Positions 52,322 to 60,548 of a stretch of 64,000 nt of DNA are shown here, in pieces. Where the stretch lies: assembly GCA_023418915.1 (NCBI GenBank), contig JAEZYU010000037.1, positions 82,417 to 146,416 of the forward strand, written 5' to 3'. The position numbers and the translations under genes are program-made. Under the pieces are notes generated by a model that was not told where the DNA came from, searched no databases, and was given only the letters and a program-made list of their open reading frames with translations. Source of the DNA: Bacillota bacterium (GTDB lineage Bacteria; Bacillota; Clostridia; Acetivibrionales; DTU013). The stretch's first letter is position 1; every line of letters begins with the position of its first letter.

Positions 52322-52462
52322 ATCCTTACCTCCCCACAGTCCTATGTTGATAGTGTTTTTGATGTTCTTAATTAGCCGCCTTACACTAACAAATGTATAA
52401 GCGATCACGCAGGATTACTGTAATTAACTCTCCTAAGGTGCATCAATCACATCTATACCCGC

Positions 52463-52532
52463 ATAATGCATATGTTCTTTATTTGGTAAGACAGATAACA
52501 TTATGCATATGTCCTTTATTTTGTAAGACGTA
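52463..52532 (-). repeat. Direct repeat of about 38 bases spanning the GH51 stop codon
   Basis: On the minus strand GTCTTACAAAATAAAGGACA continues with TATGCATAATG and is repeated as GTCTTACCAAATAAAGAACA with TATGCATTATG. The first copy contains the last codons and TAA of the GH51 gene (52516-52518); the second is entirely outside. Confidence 0.8.
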
Positions 52533-54126
52533 TGACATTCCACGAAAGTCTCCTTGCAACAGCTGATACCTTGCCGTTTGCCATTGTTGTGTCGATATTA
52601 GTCACAGGCTTGATCACATCCTGAGCCTCAAAGCTGTTGCCCTTTTGCAGATCATCCGCATACATCTCGATATGCTCGGCAAGCTTATAACCTTCAAACC
52701 CTCTGACATCAAGATCGATCTCTATGTCATCCTCTGCCGCACGATTAATAATAAAGATAACGACCTCATCCTTTTCCTCGTTATAGACAGCTGCAGACTC
52801 TATCGCCTGTACATTTTCATATGCATAGCTCTGGCATGAGCCTGTAAGGGCAAACTGCTCGGTATTGAAGGTCGGGCCGTCTACTGCAGGCAGGATCGAT
52901 ATGCCGCCGCGGGTCAGCTTGTTCATTTGATAGTATGGATAATATGCAGCGGTCTTCCAGACATGATCGCCGTTAAAAGCAATAGCGCCGCGGAGCCCGC
53001 CGGTCATACAGCCTATCTTGATGCGGTCTGCGTGCCGCAGGAATGTAAGGAGTACCGAAGAGAGGCCCAGAGCATCAAGCATTTGGGATGACCTGAACAT
53101 CCATTTTCTCTCCTGATAGTTTTCGGGATCGACCTTGGTGAATGTATTATCTCTCGGTCGGAACTGGGAGTAATCCTTTGTTACATCCTGCCAGCCCCTT
53201 CGTCCAAACAGGACCTCTCCCTGCTTGCCGAAATGCACACCATACTCATCGAAGGAAATATACATTTTCTTTGGTGTACGGATCTTTGCCTGCAAATAAT
53301 CACAGGTTGCGATGGTTGTATTGATATAATCCTCAAATACCGAAGAAACATTGAGATAGTTGGCAATATCACCTTCCGGGGCCGTATGGTAATGATGCAG
53401 TGAAATATAGTCAACAGATTCATAGCACTGCTCAAGCGCTGCCATTTCCCATTCCGGGAAATGCTTGTGATGGTCTGAAGTACCTGCAAAAACAGTTTCC
53501 GCCGTGTTGTCGATCCATTTGATCATCTTGGAAATTTCGTGTGTACGGACACCAAAGCCGACAGGGTCTTTTTCCCATGAACCGATCTGCCAATGGCCGT
53601 CCATTTCATTTCCAAGATACCATGTCCTGATTGGATACGGATCGGGATGTCCGTATTTTTTCCTCAAGTCTGACCAGTATGTACCGCCGGCGTATCTGGA
53701 ATACTCCACCAGATGCGCTGCGCTTTTCATATCCTCAGTGCCGAGATTGATGGTGTACATCGGTTCTGTACCGGCACGCATTGCCCATTCTATATATTCA
53801 TCATGTCCCACGGTATTGGGCTCTATTTGAAACCATGCAAGGTCAAGCTGCGCTTTTCGGTTTTCATGCGGTCCTATGGATCCCTTCCAGTCCCAGCCGG
53901 AAACCCAGTTGCCGCCGGGAAAACGAAGCGCAGGCAGGTCAAACTCCCTGACCGCATTGAGTACGTCCTGACGGAAGCCTATATCGTCTGCAGTCGGGTG
54001 CTTTGGATTGTATATGCCTCCATATACGGTATTGCCTATTGATTCGAGAAATGCACCAAATAAACGTTTTTCGACCTTCCCTATTTTGTAGTCCGGGTGC
54101 ACTGTGACCTTAGCCTTCTTTAGCAT
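52516..54126 (-). CDS. abfA: GH51 alpha-L-arabinofuranosidase
   Basis: 536 residues without a signal peptide. R-F-P-G-G-N-W-V-S-G-W-D-W (near 70) is the GH51 substrate-site motif. The acid/base is Glu174 in Y-L-G-N-E-M-D-G-H-W and the nucleophile Glu295 in S-F-D-E-Y-G. It removes arabinofuranosyl branches from arabinoxylo- or arabino-oligosaccharides in the cytoplasm. AAGGAGG precedes the ATG by 7 bases, directly after the long 15-base repeat array that separates it from the upstream glycosidase-like gene. Its own 3' end is duplicated once. Confidence 0.9.
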   Translation of the reverse strand: MLKKAKVTVHPDYKIGKVEKRLFGAFLESIGNTVYGGIYNPKHPTADDIGFRQDVLNAVREFDLPALRFPGGNWVSGWDWKGSIGPHENRKAQLDLAWFQIEPNTVGHDEYIEWAMRAGTEPMYTINLGTEDMKSAAHLVEYSRYAGGTYWSDLRKKYGHPDPYPIRTWYLGNEMDGHWQIGSWEKDPVGFGVRTHEISKMIKWIDNTAETVFAGTSDHHKHFPEWEMAALEQCYESVDYISLHHYHTAPEGDIANYLNVSSVFEDYINTTIATCDYLQAKIRTPKKMYISFDEYGVHFGKQGEVLFGRRGWQDVTKDYSQFRPRDNTFTKVDPENYQERKWMFRSSQMLDALGLSSVLLTFLRHADRIKIGCMTGGLRGAIAFNGDHVWKTAAYYPYYQMNKLTRGGISILPAVDGPTFNTEQFALTGSCQSYAYENVQAIESAAVYNEEKDEVVIFIINRAAEDDIEIDLDVRGFEGYKLAEHIEMYADDLQKGNSFEAQDVIKPVTNIDTTMANGKVSAVARRLSWNVIRLTK

Positions 54127-54137
54127 ATCAAGCCTCC

Positions 54138-54415
54138 TTATGTATAGCTTTGTTATATGTCTCTTTGCTATATGTCACTCCGCTATATATCGCTTCATCA
54201 TATGTCCCTTTGCTATGTATCACTCCGCTATATATCGCTTCATCATATGTCTCTTTGCTATGTATCACTTTGCTATATATCACTTCATCATATATCGCTT
54301 TGTTATATCTCTTTGCTATGTATCACTCCGCTATATATCGCTTCATCATATATCGCTTTGTTATGTATCGCTTTGTTTTATATCACTCCGCTATATATCG
54401 CTTCGTCATATATAC
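54138..54415 (-). repeat. 15-base minisatellite running from the glycosidase tail to the GH51 ribosome binding site
   Basis: About 18 imperfect 15-base units. On the minus strand they follow ATATATGATGAAGCG, ATATATAGCGGAGTG and ATACATAGCAAAGAG patterns. The first two units (54381-54410) are coding: I-Y-D-E-A, I-Y-S-G-V. The stop codon at 54378 falls in the third unit, and the array then runs to within about 10 bases of the GH51 start, keeping the frame open for a further 24 codons up to a second stop at 54303. One 13-base unit shows an indel. Confidence 0.9.
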
Positions 54416-56588
54416 GGTTTCTTCTGATCCGCTCCTCCTTGCTGAGTTTTTCCGCATCAGCAATTTCATAGACTCCAAAGGTGTCGACCAGCCTGGATGT
54501 TGGTTCGACCTCTACAAAGGTGCACCATGGCAGCCAGTGATAATGGCTTTGGAGTGTCTGCCCTGTAAAGTTTGCGCTTTCGTGACCCAGACCGGGCATG
54601 ATATAGCCGATACTGCCATCCACATCATTGGACTGTCTTGTGTTTTTATAGATGAACTCGGCAAAGTCAAGATAATGTGCGTCATCTGTAATCAAATACA
54701 GCCTGTAATAAACATATGCGCATGCGGCCATATACACATCCGCTCCACCGCCGATAGTGATTATGCTTTGCCCGCTGATGGAATACTTGTTGAAGGGATG
54801 CTTGGGCCACGGCGTACAAATGGGGAATTTCCAGGCATATGTCCATGTCTCGGTATAATCGGCAGCACCTATGGCTGCCTCCAGCCATTTGTCCCCGCCG
54901 GTCAGGTCATATAGGGCAAGGAAGCCGAACAGGGCATAGATGCCGGCTTCTTTATCCTGAATGTCCATGTTGTCACAGGTACCGCCCCTGTATTCCAGAT
55001 TCAGATAGGCGTTATCATAAGCCCATTGGCCGGCTTTGATCGCCGACTCTTTATATTTCTCTTCACCGCTGACCAGATAAAACTGCACCAGAAAGCGTAT
55101 CACACTTGGGGTATTTGACTTCGAGTCCATGCGGATCGAACCGTCGGCATTATATGCACGATAAAAACTGCCGTCCTCATTTTGCGACCTTATAAGCCAG
55201 TCAGAAGTCTTCCTGCAGAATTCCAGCCAATCAGCCCGTTCGTCGCCCTTTTTGTACATATGGAGATATGCGTCCAGGATCGCTTCAATGCCATCCGCAA
55301 GCATCCGCGTGTAGTACGGGTAGGGTTCAAAACCTTTGATGCTCGGATTATAACACATATTAGGCAGTCCGGATTCCGTCATCGCTGCCCTGACCCAAAA
55401 ATCTATGATACTCACACCCTTTTCATAAGCTTCGGGGTTGTTCTCCTTATCGCCATAGCGCAGCAGCTGATACCCTATCCCCGGCTGCTGACCGACAAAT
55501 CCGAATTGAAAGGATACACAGGAAATATCCATGTGAGGTAACTGGCATGCAAATGGCAGGCCGTATGAATCGCCATATTTCTGCGTGTATCTGGTGAGTA
55601 TCCTCATACAGTTGTGGAAGTGCTGTTCATTATCCACATCGAATAACTCATCGCGCATCCGGTCATAGGTAATTCTCCAGATGTCCCTCATCATTGGTTG
55701 GAATCCATCGTAGTGCTCAAAATTAAGAGCAACGGAATACTGTTGCTCAAATCCGACTTCTACCGGATGATTGATCCGCTCAAACGTTTTGACCTTATTT
55801 TTAAAATCAAGCCCCGCATATCGCTTATTTCCCGGCAGCTGTCCATCACAGCCTGGATATACGTAATCTATCGACAATCCATCGATCCTTGTATCTATAT
55901 CCTTTCGGACGGCAAAGCCATAGTACATGTAGTTCAGCGTCCTGTTTTCCGGCTTGCTCATGCCGATAGCTCCGGCATTAATTCGTCGGTCGACATTATT
56001 TTCCGAACGCAGGATATCAGTTGACCGCATGGAAACGTCCGCAGCCCAGCGTGATATGGCAGCCGTTTCTCCTGATATGATGTTTTGCATAGCAAACACC
56101 GGCAAAGCGTAACAGGTTTCCATGCGATAAAAGTATTCGCAGTCCAGATCTTTGCCGATGACATGGTCAGGCGCAAATTCATTTTGCTTGTACCAGACAC
56201 CGGGAGCAAAATAGTTATAGTCATATGTATCGTGTGACTGTGTCATCACTAAAGATATTTTCGTTGAGAAGCCGAGATCATCGGAAGCTTTGATAACCTT
56301 GACATTTCGGCTCACCTTGAAATAACCGCCGCACACTTCGTACACGTCGAAAAAAAAGAATTCGGAGCCTGAAGGCACTGTCAGGGTTCCTTTTGCTGTT
56401 ATCAAATCACCAGAGGCACCGGCGGCGACCTCGCTATAGGCTCCGTCGTAAAACTCGCTGGCGGCAAATGCGGTCTTGACAGTTACATACATGGGGCGCC
56501 TGTTGAAGTACAAAAGCCTATCCTGCTTTCTGACTTCCATCCCCCCGTCTATAAAGCTAAGAGTATAGTCTCCGCAAGTAAGTCTCAT
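54378..56588 (-). CDS. Six-hairpin glycosidase-like protein, family not assigned
   Basis: About 736 residues from the ATG at 56588, which has GAGGAG seven bases upstream. No signal peptide. The N-terminal half is beta-rich. The C-terminal half has repeated helical pairs with aromatic and acidic loops (P-Y-P-Y-Y-T-R-M-L-A-D-G-I-E-A, N-E-D-G-S-F-Y-R-A-Y, I-Q-D-K-E-A-G-I-Y), typical of (alpha/alpha)6-barrel glycosidases. I cannot tie it to a numbered GH family. It is the first gene of the arabinoxylan cluster and probably acts on oligosaccharides inside the cell. Its last ten codons belong to the 15-base repeat array. Confidence 0.65.
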   Translation of the reverse strand: MRLTCGDYTLSFIDGGMEVRKQDRLLYFNRRPMYVTVKTAFAASEFYDGAYSEVAAGASGDLITAKGTLTVPSGSEFFFFDVYEVCGGYFKVSRNVKVIKASDDLGFSTKISLVMTQSHDTYDYNYFAPGVWYKQNEFAPDHVIGKDLDCEYFYRMETCYALPVFAMQNIISGETAAISRWAADVSMRSTDILRSENNVDRRINAGAIGMSKPENRTLNYMYYGFAVRKDIDTRIDGLSIDYVYPGCDGQLPGNKRYAGLDFKNKVKTFERINHPVEVGFEQQYSVALNFEHYDGFQPMMRDIWRITYDRMRDELFDVDNEQHFHNCMRILTRYTQKYGDSYGLPFACQLPHMDISCVSFQFGFVGQQPGIGYQLLRYGDKENNPEAYEKGVSIIDFWVRAAMTESGLPNMCYNPSIKGFEPYPYYTRMLADGIEAILDAYLHMYKKGDERADWLEFCRKTSDWLIRSQNEDGSFYRAYNADGSIRMDSKSNTPSVIRFLVQFYLVSGEEKYKESAIKAGQWAYDNAYLNLEYRGGTCDNMDIQDKEAGIYALFGFLALYDLTGGDKWLEAAIGAADYTETWTYAWKFPICTPWPKHPFNKYSISGQSIITIGGGADVYMAACAYVYYRLYLITDDAHYLDFAEFIYKNTRQSNDVDGSIGYIMPGLGHESANFTGQTLQSHYHWLPWCTFVEVEPTSRLVDTFGVYEIADAEKLSKEERIRRNRIYDEAIYSGVI

Positions 56589-56637
56589 GTTCGTTCTCCT
56601 CATTTGGTTATCCATCATTCTAAATATTGTAACTATA

Positions 56638-56667
56638 ATTATACCAATTTTAGCCTCTTACAATCAA
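56638..56667 (-). promoter_or_regulatory. Promoter of the arabinoxylan operon
   Basis: On the minus strand TTGATT (56662-56667) and TATAAT (56638-56643) are separated by 18 bases, with TGG directly before the -10 (extended -10). Transcription would start about 40 bases before the first glycosidase-like gene. No AraR or XylR-type operator is obvious. Confidence 0.65.
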
Positions 56668-57010
56668 TCCATTATTGTCATGCGTCAAACCACTGCCGTG
56701 TATTGCGTTTTTTTCAATTAATGGCCAATTTTTTTGCGAATACATTGTTTCTATGCTTAATAATCAAGCAATAATCGATTTTCCAGATATGATTATGTAA
56801 TTAAGTTCAGGGTTTTTTACTTTAGTGCGTCCATTACCTGAAAAAACAGCCAAACTGGTATACTGACCGTTGCTATATCAGAGTGAGATATGCGGATTAT
56901 TCCCAATATTAGTTTCTTTAAGTTGTGTCCTAAGGTGAAAATAATATGCAGGCAGAATTTATACATGGTTTAGCTGGGATAACAATCTGCTCGCTTACGT
57001 TTATTCAAAT

Positions 57011-57040
57011 AACTGTCTAACTGTCGTGCCTGGCACCAAC
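57011..57040 (+). repeat. GTGTCGTG..GGCACC repeat, copy 2
   Basis: AACTGTCTAACTGTCGTG followed by CCTGGCACC. It is similar to 28110-28140. GTGCCTGGCAC is a near-palindrome. It sits next to the SDR terminator and a GGGGTCAGG copy. Confidence 0.5.
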
Positions 57041-57062
57041 AAAAAAGCGGGCCGAAGCCCGC
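57041..57062 (-). terminator. Intrinsic terminator of the SDR gene
   Basis: On the minus strand GCGGGC and GCCCGC enclose a TTCG tetraloop and are followed by six T. A textbook rho-independent terminator, 88 bases after the SDR stop codon. Confidence 0.85.
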
Positions 57063-57097
57063 CTTAATTAATATTGGTTGCATAAGCTAACTAATAA

Positions 57098-57120
57098 GGG
57101 GATATTTCAAGCCTGACCCC
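57098..57120 (-). repeat. GGGGTCAGG-family repeat, copy 5 (reverse)
   Basis: On the minus strand GGGGTCAGGCTTGAAA then TATCCCC. It overlaps the left end of the 24-base duplication that contains the SDR stop codon. Confidence 0.7.
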
Positions 57121-57161
57121 GAATTTCACCAGGGCAGTGACCCCGAATCTCACCAGGGCAG
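57114..57161 (-). repeat. 24-base tandem duplication spanning the SDR stop codon
   Basis: TGACCCCGAATTTCACCAGG plus GCAG (57114-57137) is repeated as the same sequence with one change (57138-57161). The SDR stop codon (57150-57152) is in the right unit; the left unit is a non-coding copy of the last codons, stop and following bases. Confidence 0.9.
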
Positions 57162-57857
57162 TGTCTTGCCTTCGTTGTTCATAAACAGCAGATCGTCAGC
57201 ACCGTGATATAGTTTGTCAAATAATTCATATAGCTTTGTTGCCGACTCATAAGGATCCATATACCCACCGGATCTCATTCCCATATCTGTTTTCAGCCAA
57301 CCCGGATCAACTGCGGCAATCCTAACACCCATGCCTTTGAAATGGTTATGAAGTATTTTGGTTGCCATATTAAGAGCAGCTTTTGACATCCGGTAATCAT
57401 ACTCCTTTGCGATTTCAGTCAGCTGTACGCTTCCTGCTCCGGAGGAAATATTCACAACAAAGGATGTCGGGCTATTCTTCAGAAGCGGTAAAAAGTTCTT
57501 CACAACACGCAGCGGCCCCAGCGCATTTGTGTTATATACTGCAAGGGCTTCATCAATATCAGTTTCCTCGATTGTATTAAAGGATGTCTCTGCCTGAATA
57601 CCTGCATTATTTATGAGAATATCAATATGCTCCGTATCCTGACTGAGCATCCTGAAGCATTTATCAACAGCTTCAGTATCGGATACATCAAGCGCATATA
57701 CTTTTAGTGCCGGATATTGTTCACACAATTCTGCAATATGCTCCGAGCCGGGATTTCTAGCACCTGCATAGACAGTATCCCCTTGCTCCAGATATTTTTT
57801 TACCAGGTTTAAGCCTAAACCACGCGATGCACCACTAATAAATATTTTCTTATCCAT
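57150..57857 (-). CDS. Short-chain dehydrogenase/reductase
   Basis: About 235 residues from the ATG at 57857 (AAGGAGG seven bases upstream). Rossmann motif I-S-G-A-S-R-G-L-G, N-N-A-G strand motif (I-L-I-N-N-A-G), catalytic Ser in V-N-I-S-S-G-A-G and Y-D-Y-R-M-S-K holding the Tyr-x-x-x-Lys pair. It is a classical NAD(P)-dependent oxidoreductase; the acidic/basic balance after the glycine motif (G-A-R-N) favours NADP. Substrate unknown. Monocistronic, with a strong terminator downstream. Confidence 0.85.
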   Translation of the reverse strand: MDKKIFISGASRGLGLNLVKKYLEQGDTVYAGARNPGSEHIAELCEQYPALKVYALDVSDTEAVDKCFRMLSQDTEHIDILINNAGIQAETSFNTIEETDIDEALAVYNTNALGPLRVVKNFLPLLKNSPTSFVVNISSGAGSVQLTEIAKEYDYRMSKAALNMATKILHNHFKGMGVRIAAVDPGWLKTDMGMRSGGYMDPYESATKLYELFDKLYHGADDLLFMNNEGKTLPW

Positions 57858-57995
57858 AATGTCCTCCTTGTGGGTCAAGTGATGTGTTACATGTGTCAAT
57901 ATACCAATCAACAACGTCACTCTTTATTTGTTACTCCACAATAATAGCATACCCCGCATTCTTGATACAAAAATAAAGGTCTGCAAAGGCGCGAT

Positions 57996-58805
57996 TCACA
58001 GGTACAGGTCCCTCTTTTTATATATCTCAAAGGAGGCTAAAGAGCAGATAATTATTGTCGATAATCCAATCAGCCATTCTTCCACGCATATCCCTTCTGT
58101 CATTAGCTTTTGTGTTTTGACCCAGTCCATTGGCGAAAAATAAGACAGAAAACTTAATTCGTCAACTATTACACCCATGATTCCTAAAATGAATGTGCCA
58201 AAAACAATGGCAATCACAATGCCAGATGAGCCTTTGCTGCTTTTCAGCAAAGCAGAAAGCAGCACTCCCAGGCCCATAAATATAAGACCGATATAAAATA
58301 TGGAGCCGTAAAAAATTCCCGCTTCCTTTATGCTTTCTGCAAAACTATACTCACTAAAAGAAAGATACCCGACTACTGTGATAATACTAAGAGCTGTAAG
58401 CATAACAACATATGAAAGAGTGTTTGCCAGTACCTTCTGAATAAATATTGTGTTTCGTGAGATCGGTTTGCTGTACAAAAATTCAATGGTTCCGTCTGTT
58501 TCTTCTTTAACAAGAGAATTTACCGCCACTTGCGTAACAAACACCATTATTGCCAGAGTCATATATTGAAGCACATAGCCAAAGAAATTCGTTATCACCG
58601 TAAAATCCATAAGCTCGCCTAATCCCAGCGCTTCCAGTAACGCCGGATCTACCCCCTCCATCTTTGCACCGGCAAGTTCCTTCATAGACTCTGACTGCAT
58701 GGAAGGAAAAAAGGCAAGGAGCATAAAAGCGATACCACAAAGAGCAATCGTCCACTTCAAAGTACTTTTCCAGGTGTTTCGCAATTCCAGTCGAAAAACA
58801 TTCAT
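57996..58805 (-). CDS. ABC-2 type transporter permease
   Basis: 269 residues with six hydrophobic segments and the ABC-2 permease layout. An N-terminal segment (T-I-A-L-C-G-I-A-F-M-L-L-A-F-F) is followed by an extracytoplasmic loop, then a block with K-E-E-T-D-G-T-I-E-F-L-Y-S-K-P-I-S-R, the cytoplasmic coupling motif. The start overlaps the ATPase stop (ATGA), so the two are translationally coupled. Exported compound unknown; such pairs often export peptides, antibiotics or lipids. Confidence 0.85.
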   Translation of the reverse strand: MNVFRLELRNTWKSTLKWTIALCGIAFMLLAFFPSMQSESMKELAGAKMEGVDPALLEALGLGELMDFTVITNFFGYVLQYMTLAIMVFVTQVAVNSLVKEETDGTIEFLYSKPISRNTIFIQKVLANTLSYVVMLTALSIITVVGYLSFSEYSFAESIKEAGIFYGSIFYIGLIFMGLGVLLSALLKSSKGSSGIVIAIVFGTFILGIMGVIVDELSFLSYFSPMDWVKTQKLMTEGICVEEWLIGLSTIIICSLASFEIYKKRDLYL

Positions 58806-59674
58806 TTTTGCTCCTCCATTCCATAAAGATCCATAAAGCGCTCTTCAAGACTCTCATTATTGACCGAGAAATCATCCGGGCCGGCTTCCTGAAGTAATCT
58901 CAACAGCAGTGCACTGTCGCCCTCGCAGCGGAATGTGCGTTTCACTCCGTCTTGTTCCATCAGCTGCATCGAGGGATGAGTTATGTCCTTCCCGCCAATG
59001 GTCGTAATAATCTTTCGCAGGCTGCGAATCTCCTTAAGATCAGTTACCGCAAGGATCTTCCCCTCCTTAATAAAGGCAGCTCTATGGCAATATTCCTGTA
59101 CTTCACCAAGATTATGGCTGGACAACATGATTGAAACTCCATTTGCGGACTGATTTTTTAGTTCGGTAAACAATCTTTTCTGCATCATGGGATCAAGTCC
59201 ATTTGTGGGTTCATCCAATATCAATACTTTTGGTTTTGCCGCTAAAGCACAAATAATTGCCGCTTTCTTCTTATTCCCCATGGACAGTTCAAAGAACTTT
59301 TTGGAGCTGTCCAGTTCAAAAAGGCTGCATAACCGCTCCGCTTCCTTATTATGAAGTCCATTATAGAATCCATTGCTCACCCTGATTAATTCAATCACAG
59401 TCATGTCCCCATAGAATCTCACATCACTGGGAACATATCCTGTAAACCTTTTTATCTCATGGCTTTCCTTTACGACATCCCGACCGCAAATTGCAGCATT
59501 GCCGCCGTTAGGAAAAATAAAGTTAAGGAGTATTCGTATTGTAGTTGATTTTCCTGCCCCGTTTGGCCCGACAAATCCTAATATCTCACCTTCCTTGACC
59601 GAAAATGAAACATTCTCAACACCAAGGTGTTTTCCATAATACTTTTTCAAGTTGATTACTTGAATAGCATCCAC
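58802..59674 (-). CDS. ABC transporter ATPase (ABC-2 exporter)
   Basis: About 290 residues. Walker A G-P-N-G-A-G-K-S, a degenerate signature (L-S-M-G-N-K-K-K), Walker B V-L-I-L-D-E-P-T-N-G-L-D-P and H-loop L-S-S-H-N-L. C-terminal residues form the regulatory tail seen in drug and bacteriocin exporters. The GTG at 59674 has AAGGGG eight bases upstream and is preferred over the GTG at 59683. It powers the overlapping permease gene. Confidence 0.87.
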   Translation of the reverse strand: MDAIQVINLKKYYGKHLGVENVSFSVKEGEILGFVGPNGAGKSTTIRILLNFIFPNGGNAAICGRDVVKESHEIKRFTGYVPSDVRFYGDMTVIELIRVSNGFYNGLHNKEAERLCSLFELDSSKKFFELSMGNKKKAAIICALAAKPKVLILDEPTNGLDPMMQKRLFTELKNQSANGVSIMLSSHNLGEVQEYCHRAAFIKEGKILAVTDLKEIRSLRKIITTIGGKDITHPSMQLMEQDGVKRTFRCEGDSALLLRLLQEAGPDDFSVNNESLEERFMDLYGMEEQK

Positions 59675-59763
59675 TGCCTTCACCCCTTACAAAATTTCTC
59701 ACTGATTACTGCAAGTAAATCTATATGTTGCGGGTTTATCTTTTTGTTACATGCAGAGCTATA

Positions 59764-60420
59764 TCATTCAATGTACCCCAATCTCTTTATATCGGAATTT
59801 GATCCGATTATGACAAGCAGATCATCTTCTTTAATAACATAGTCAGCCTTAGGTGAAACATTGATAGATGAGTTCCTTTTTACAGCCATTACACTAATGC
59901 CGTATTTGACCCTGATGTTCAAATCCTTTAGTGACTTACCCACCCAACTTTGCGGAGTTACAATTTCCACTATGCTGTTATCTGGTGAAAGCTCGATAAG
60001 CTCAAGAATATTCCTTGATACAAGGCTGTGCGCAGCCCTTACTCCCATATCCTTTTCGGGAAGTATTACCTTGTCTGCACCTACCTTATATAGAACCTTA
60101 GAGTGGAGATCACTTTGCGCTTTTGCTAATACGTATTTGACACCCATTTCCTTTAGTAGTACAGTCACAAGAATACTCGTTTGTATATCTCCGCCAATAG
60201 CAACAATTGCTGCATCAAAATTACTTATTCCAAGACCATTGAGTAAATTTTCATCTGTCACATCTCCTAAAACTGCATGTGTAATAGCCGGCGAAATACT
60301 ATTCACGCACTCTTCACACTTATCTGCCGCAAGAACTTCAAAACCCATGCCGCTAAGAGAATTTGCCACACTTGTTCCAAATCTCCCCAATCCTAAAACC
60401 GCAAATGATTTTCCTTTCAC
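59764..60420 (-). CDS. ktrA: KtrA/TrkA-type potassium channel regulatory subunit
   Basis: About 218 residues. RCK_N Rossmann motif (F-A-V-L-G-L-G-R-F-G-T-S-V) with the acidic A-A-D-K-C residue after strand 2, then an RCK_C domain (V-G-K-S-L-K-D-L-N-I-R and D-L-L-V-I-I-G). As in KtrA it forms the cytoplasmic gating ring, binding ATP/ADP or NAD(H) and, through RCK_C, often c-di-AMP. The GTG at 60420 with GGAG six bases upstream gives the usual start M-K-G-K-S-F-A-V-L-G. It follows ktrB after a 113-base gap that contains a 14-base repeat array. Confidence 0.88.
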   Translation of the reverse strand: MKGKSFAVLGLGRFGTSVANSLSGMGFEVLAADKCEECVNSISPAITHAVLGDVTDENLLNGLGISNFDAAIVAIGGDIQTSILVTVLLKEMGVKYVLAKAQSDLHSKVLYKVGADKVILPEKDMGVRAAHSLVSRNILELIELSPDNSIVEIVTPQSWVGKSLKDLNIRVKYGISVMAVKRNSSINVSPKADYVIKEDDLLVIIGSNSDIKRLGYIE

Positions 60421-60492
60421 AATATCACTCCAATCCAATGGACATTCTTTCCCAATAGTGTCATGCTGCTTTTTTCATAAGCTACATTACAC

Positions 60493-60548
60493 TATCCAAC
60501 CATCGCTATCCAATAATCGCTATCTTACCATCGCTATCCTACCATCAC
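60493..60548 (-). repeat. 14-base tandem repeat, four units, spanning the ktrB stop codon
   Basis: Units CTATCCAACCATCG, CTATCCAATAATCG, CTATCTTACCATCG and CTATCCTACCATCA in order. The last unit is coding: on the minus strand it carries ATG-GTA-GGA-TAG, the final codons of ktrB. The other three lie downstream, each keeping an in-register TAG. Confidence 0.9.

Larger units (their letters stand above)
56668..57149. other. Intergenic region rich in repeats between SDR and glycosidase operon
   Basis: Besides the promoter at 56638 this region holds the second GTGTCGTG..GGCACC repeat (57011-57040), the SDR terminator (57041-57062), an inverted GGGGTCAGG copy (57098-57120) and a 24-base duplication (57114-57161). 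From 56668 to 57010 no gene or RNA was recognised. Confidence 0.5.

Noticed and set aside
54150..54914. Long plus-strand frame rich in Tyr, Ile and Ser (254 codons) and a parallel frame at 54157
   Set aside because: Both are products of the 15-base repeat array read in reverse and continue antisense through the glycosidase-like gene.
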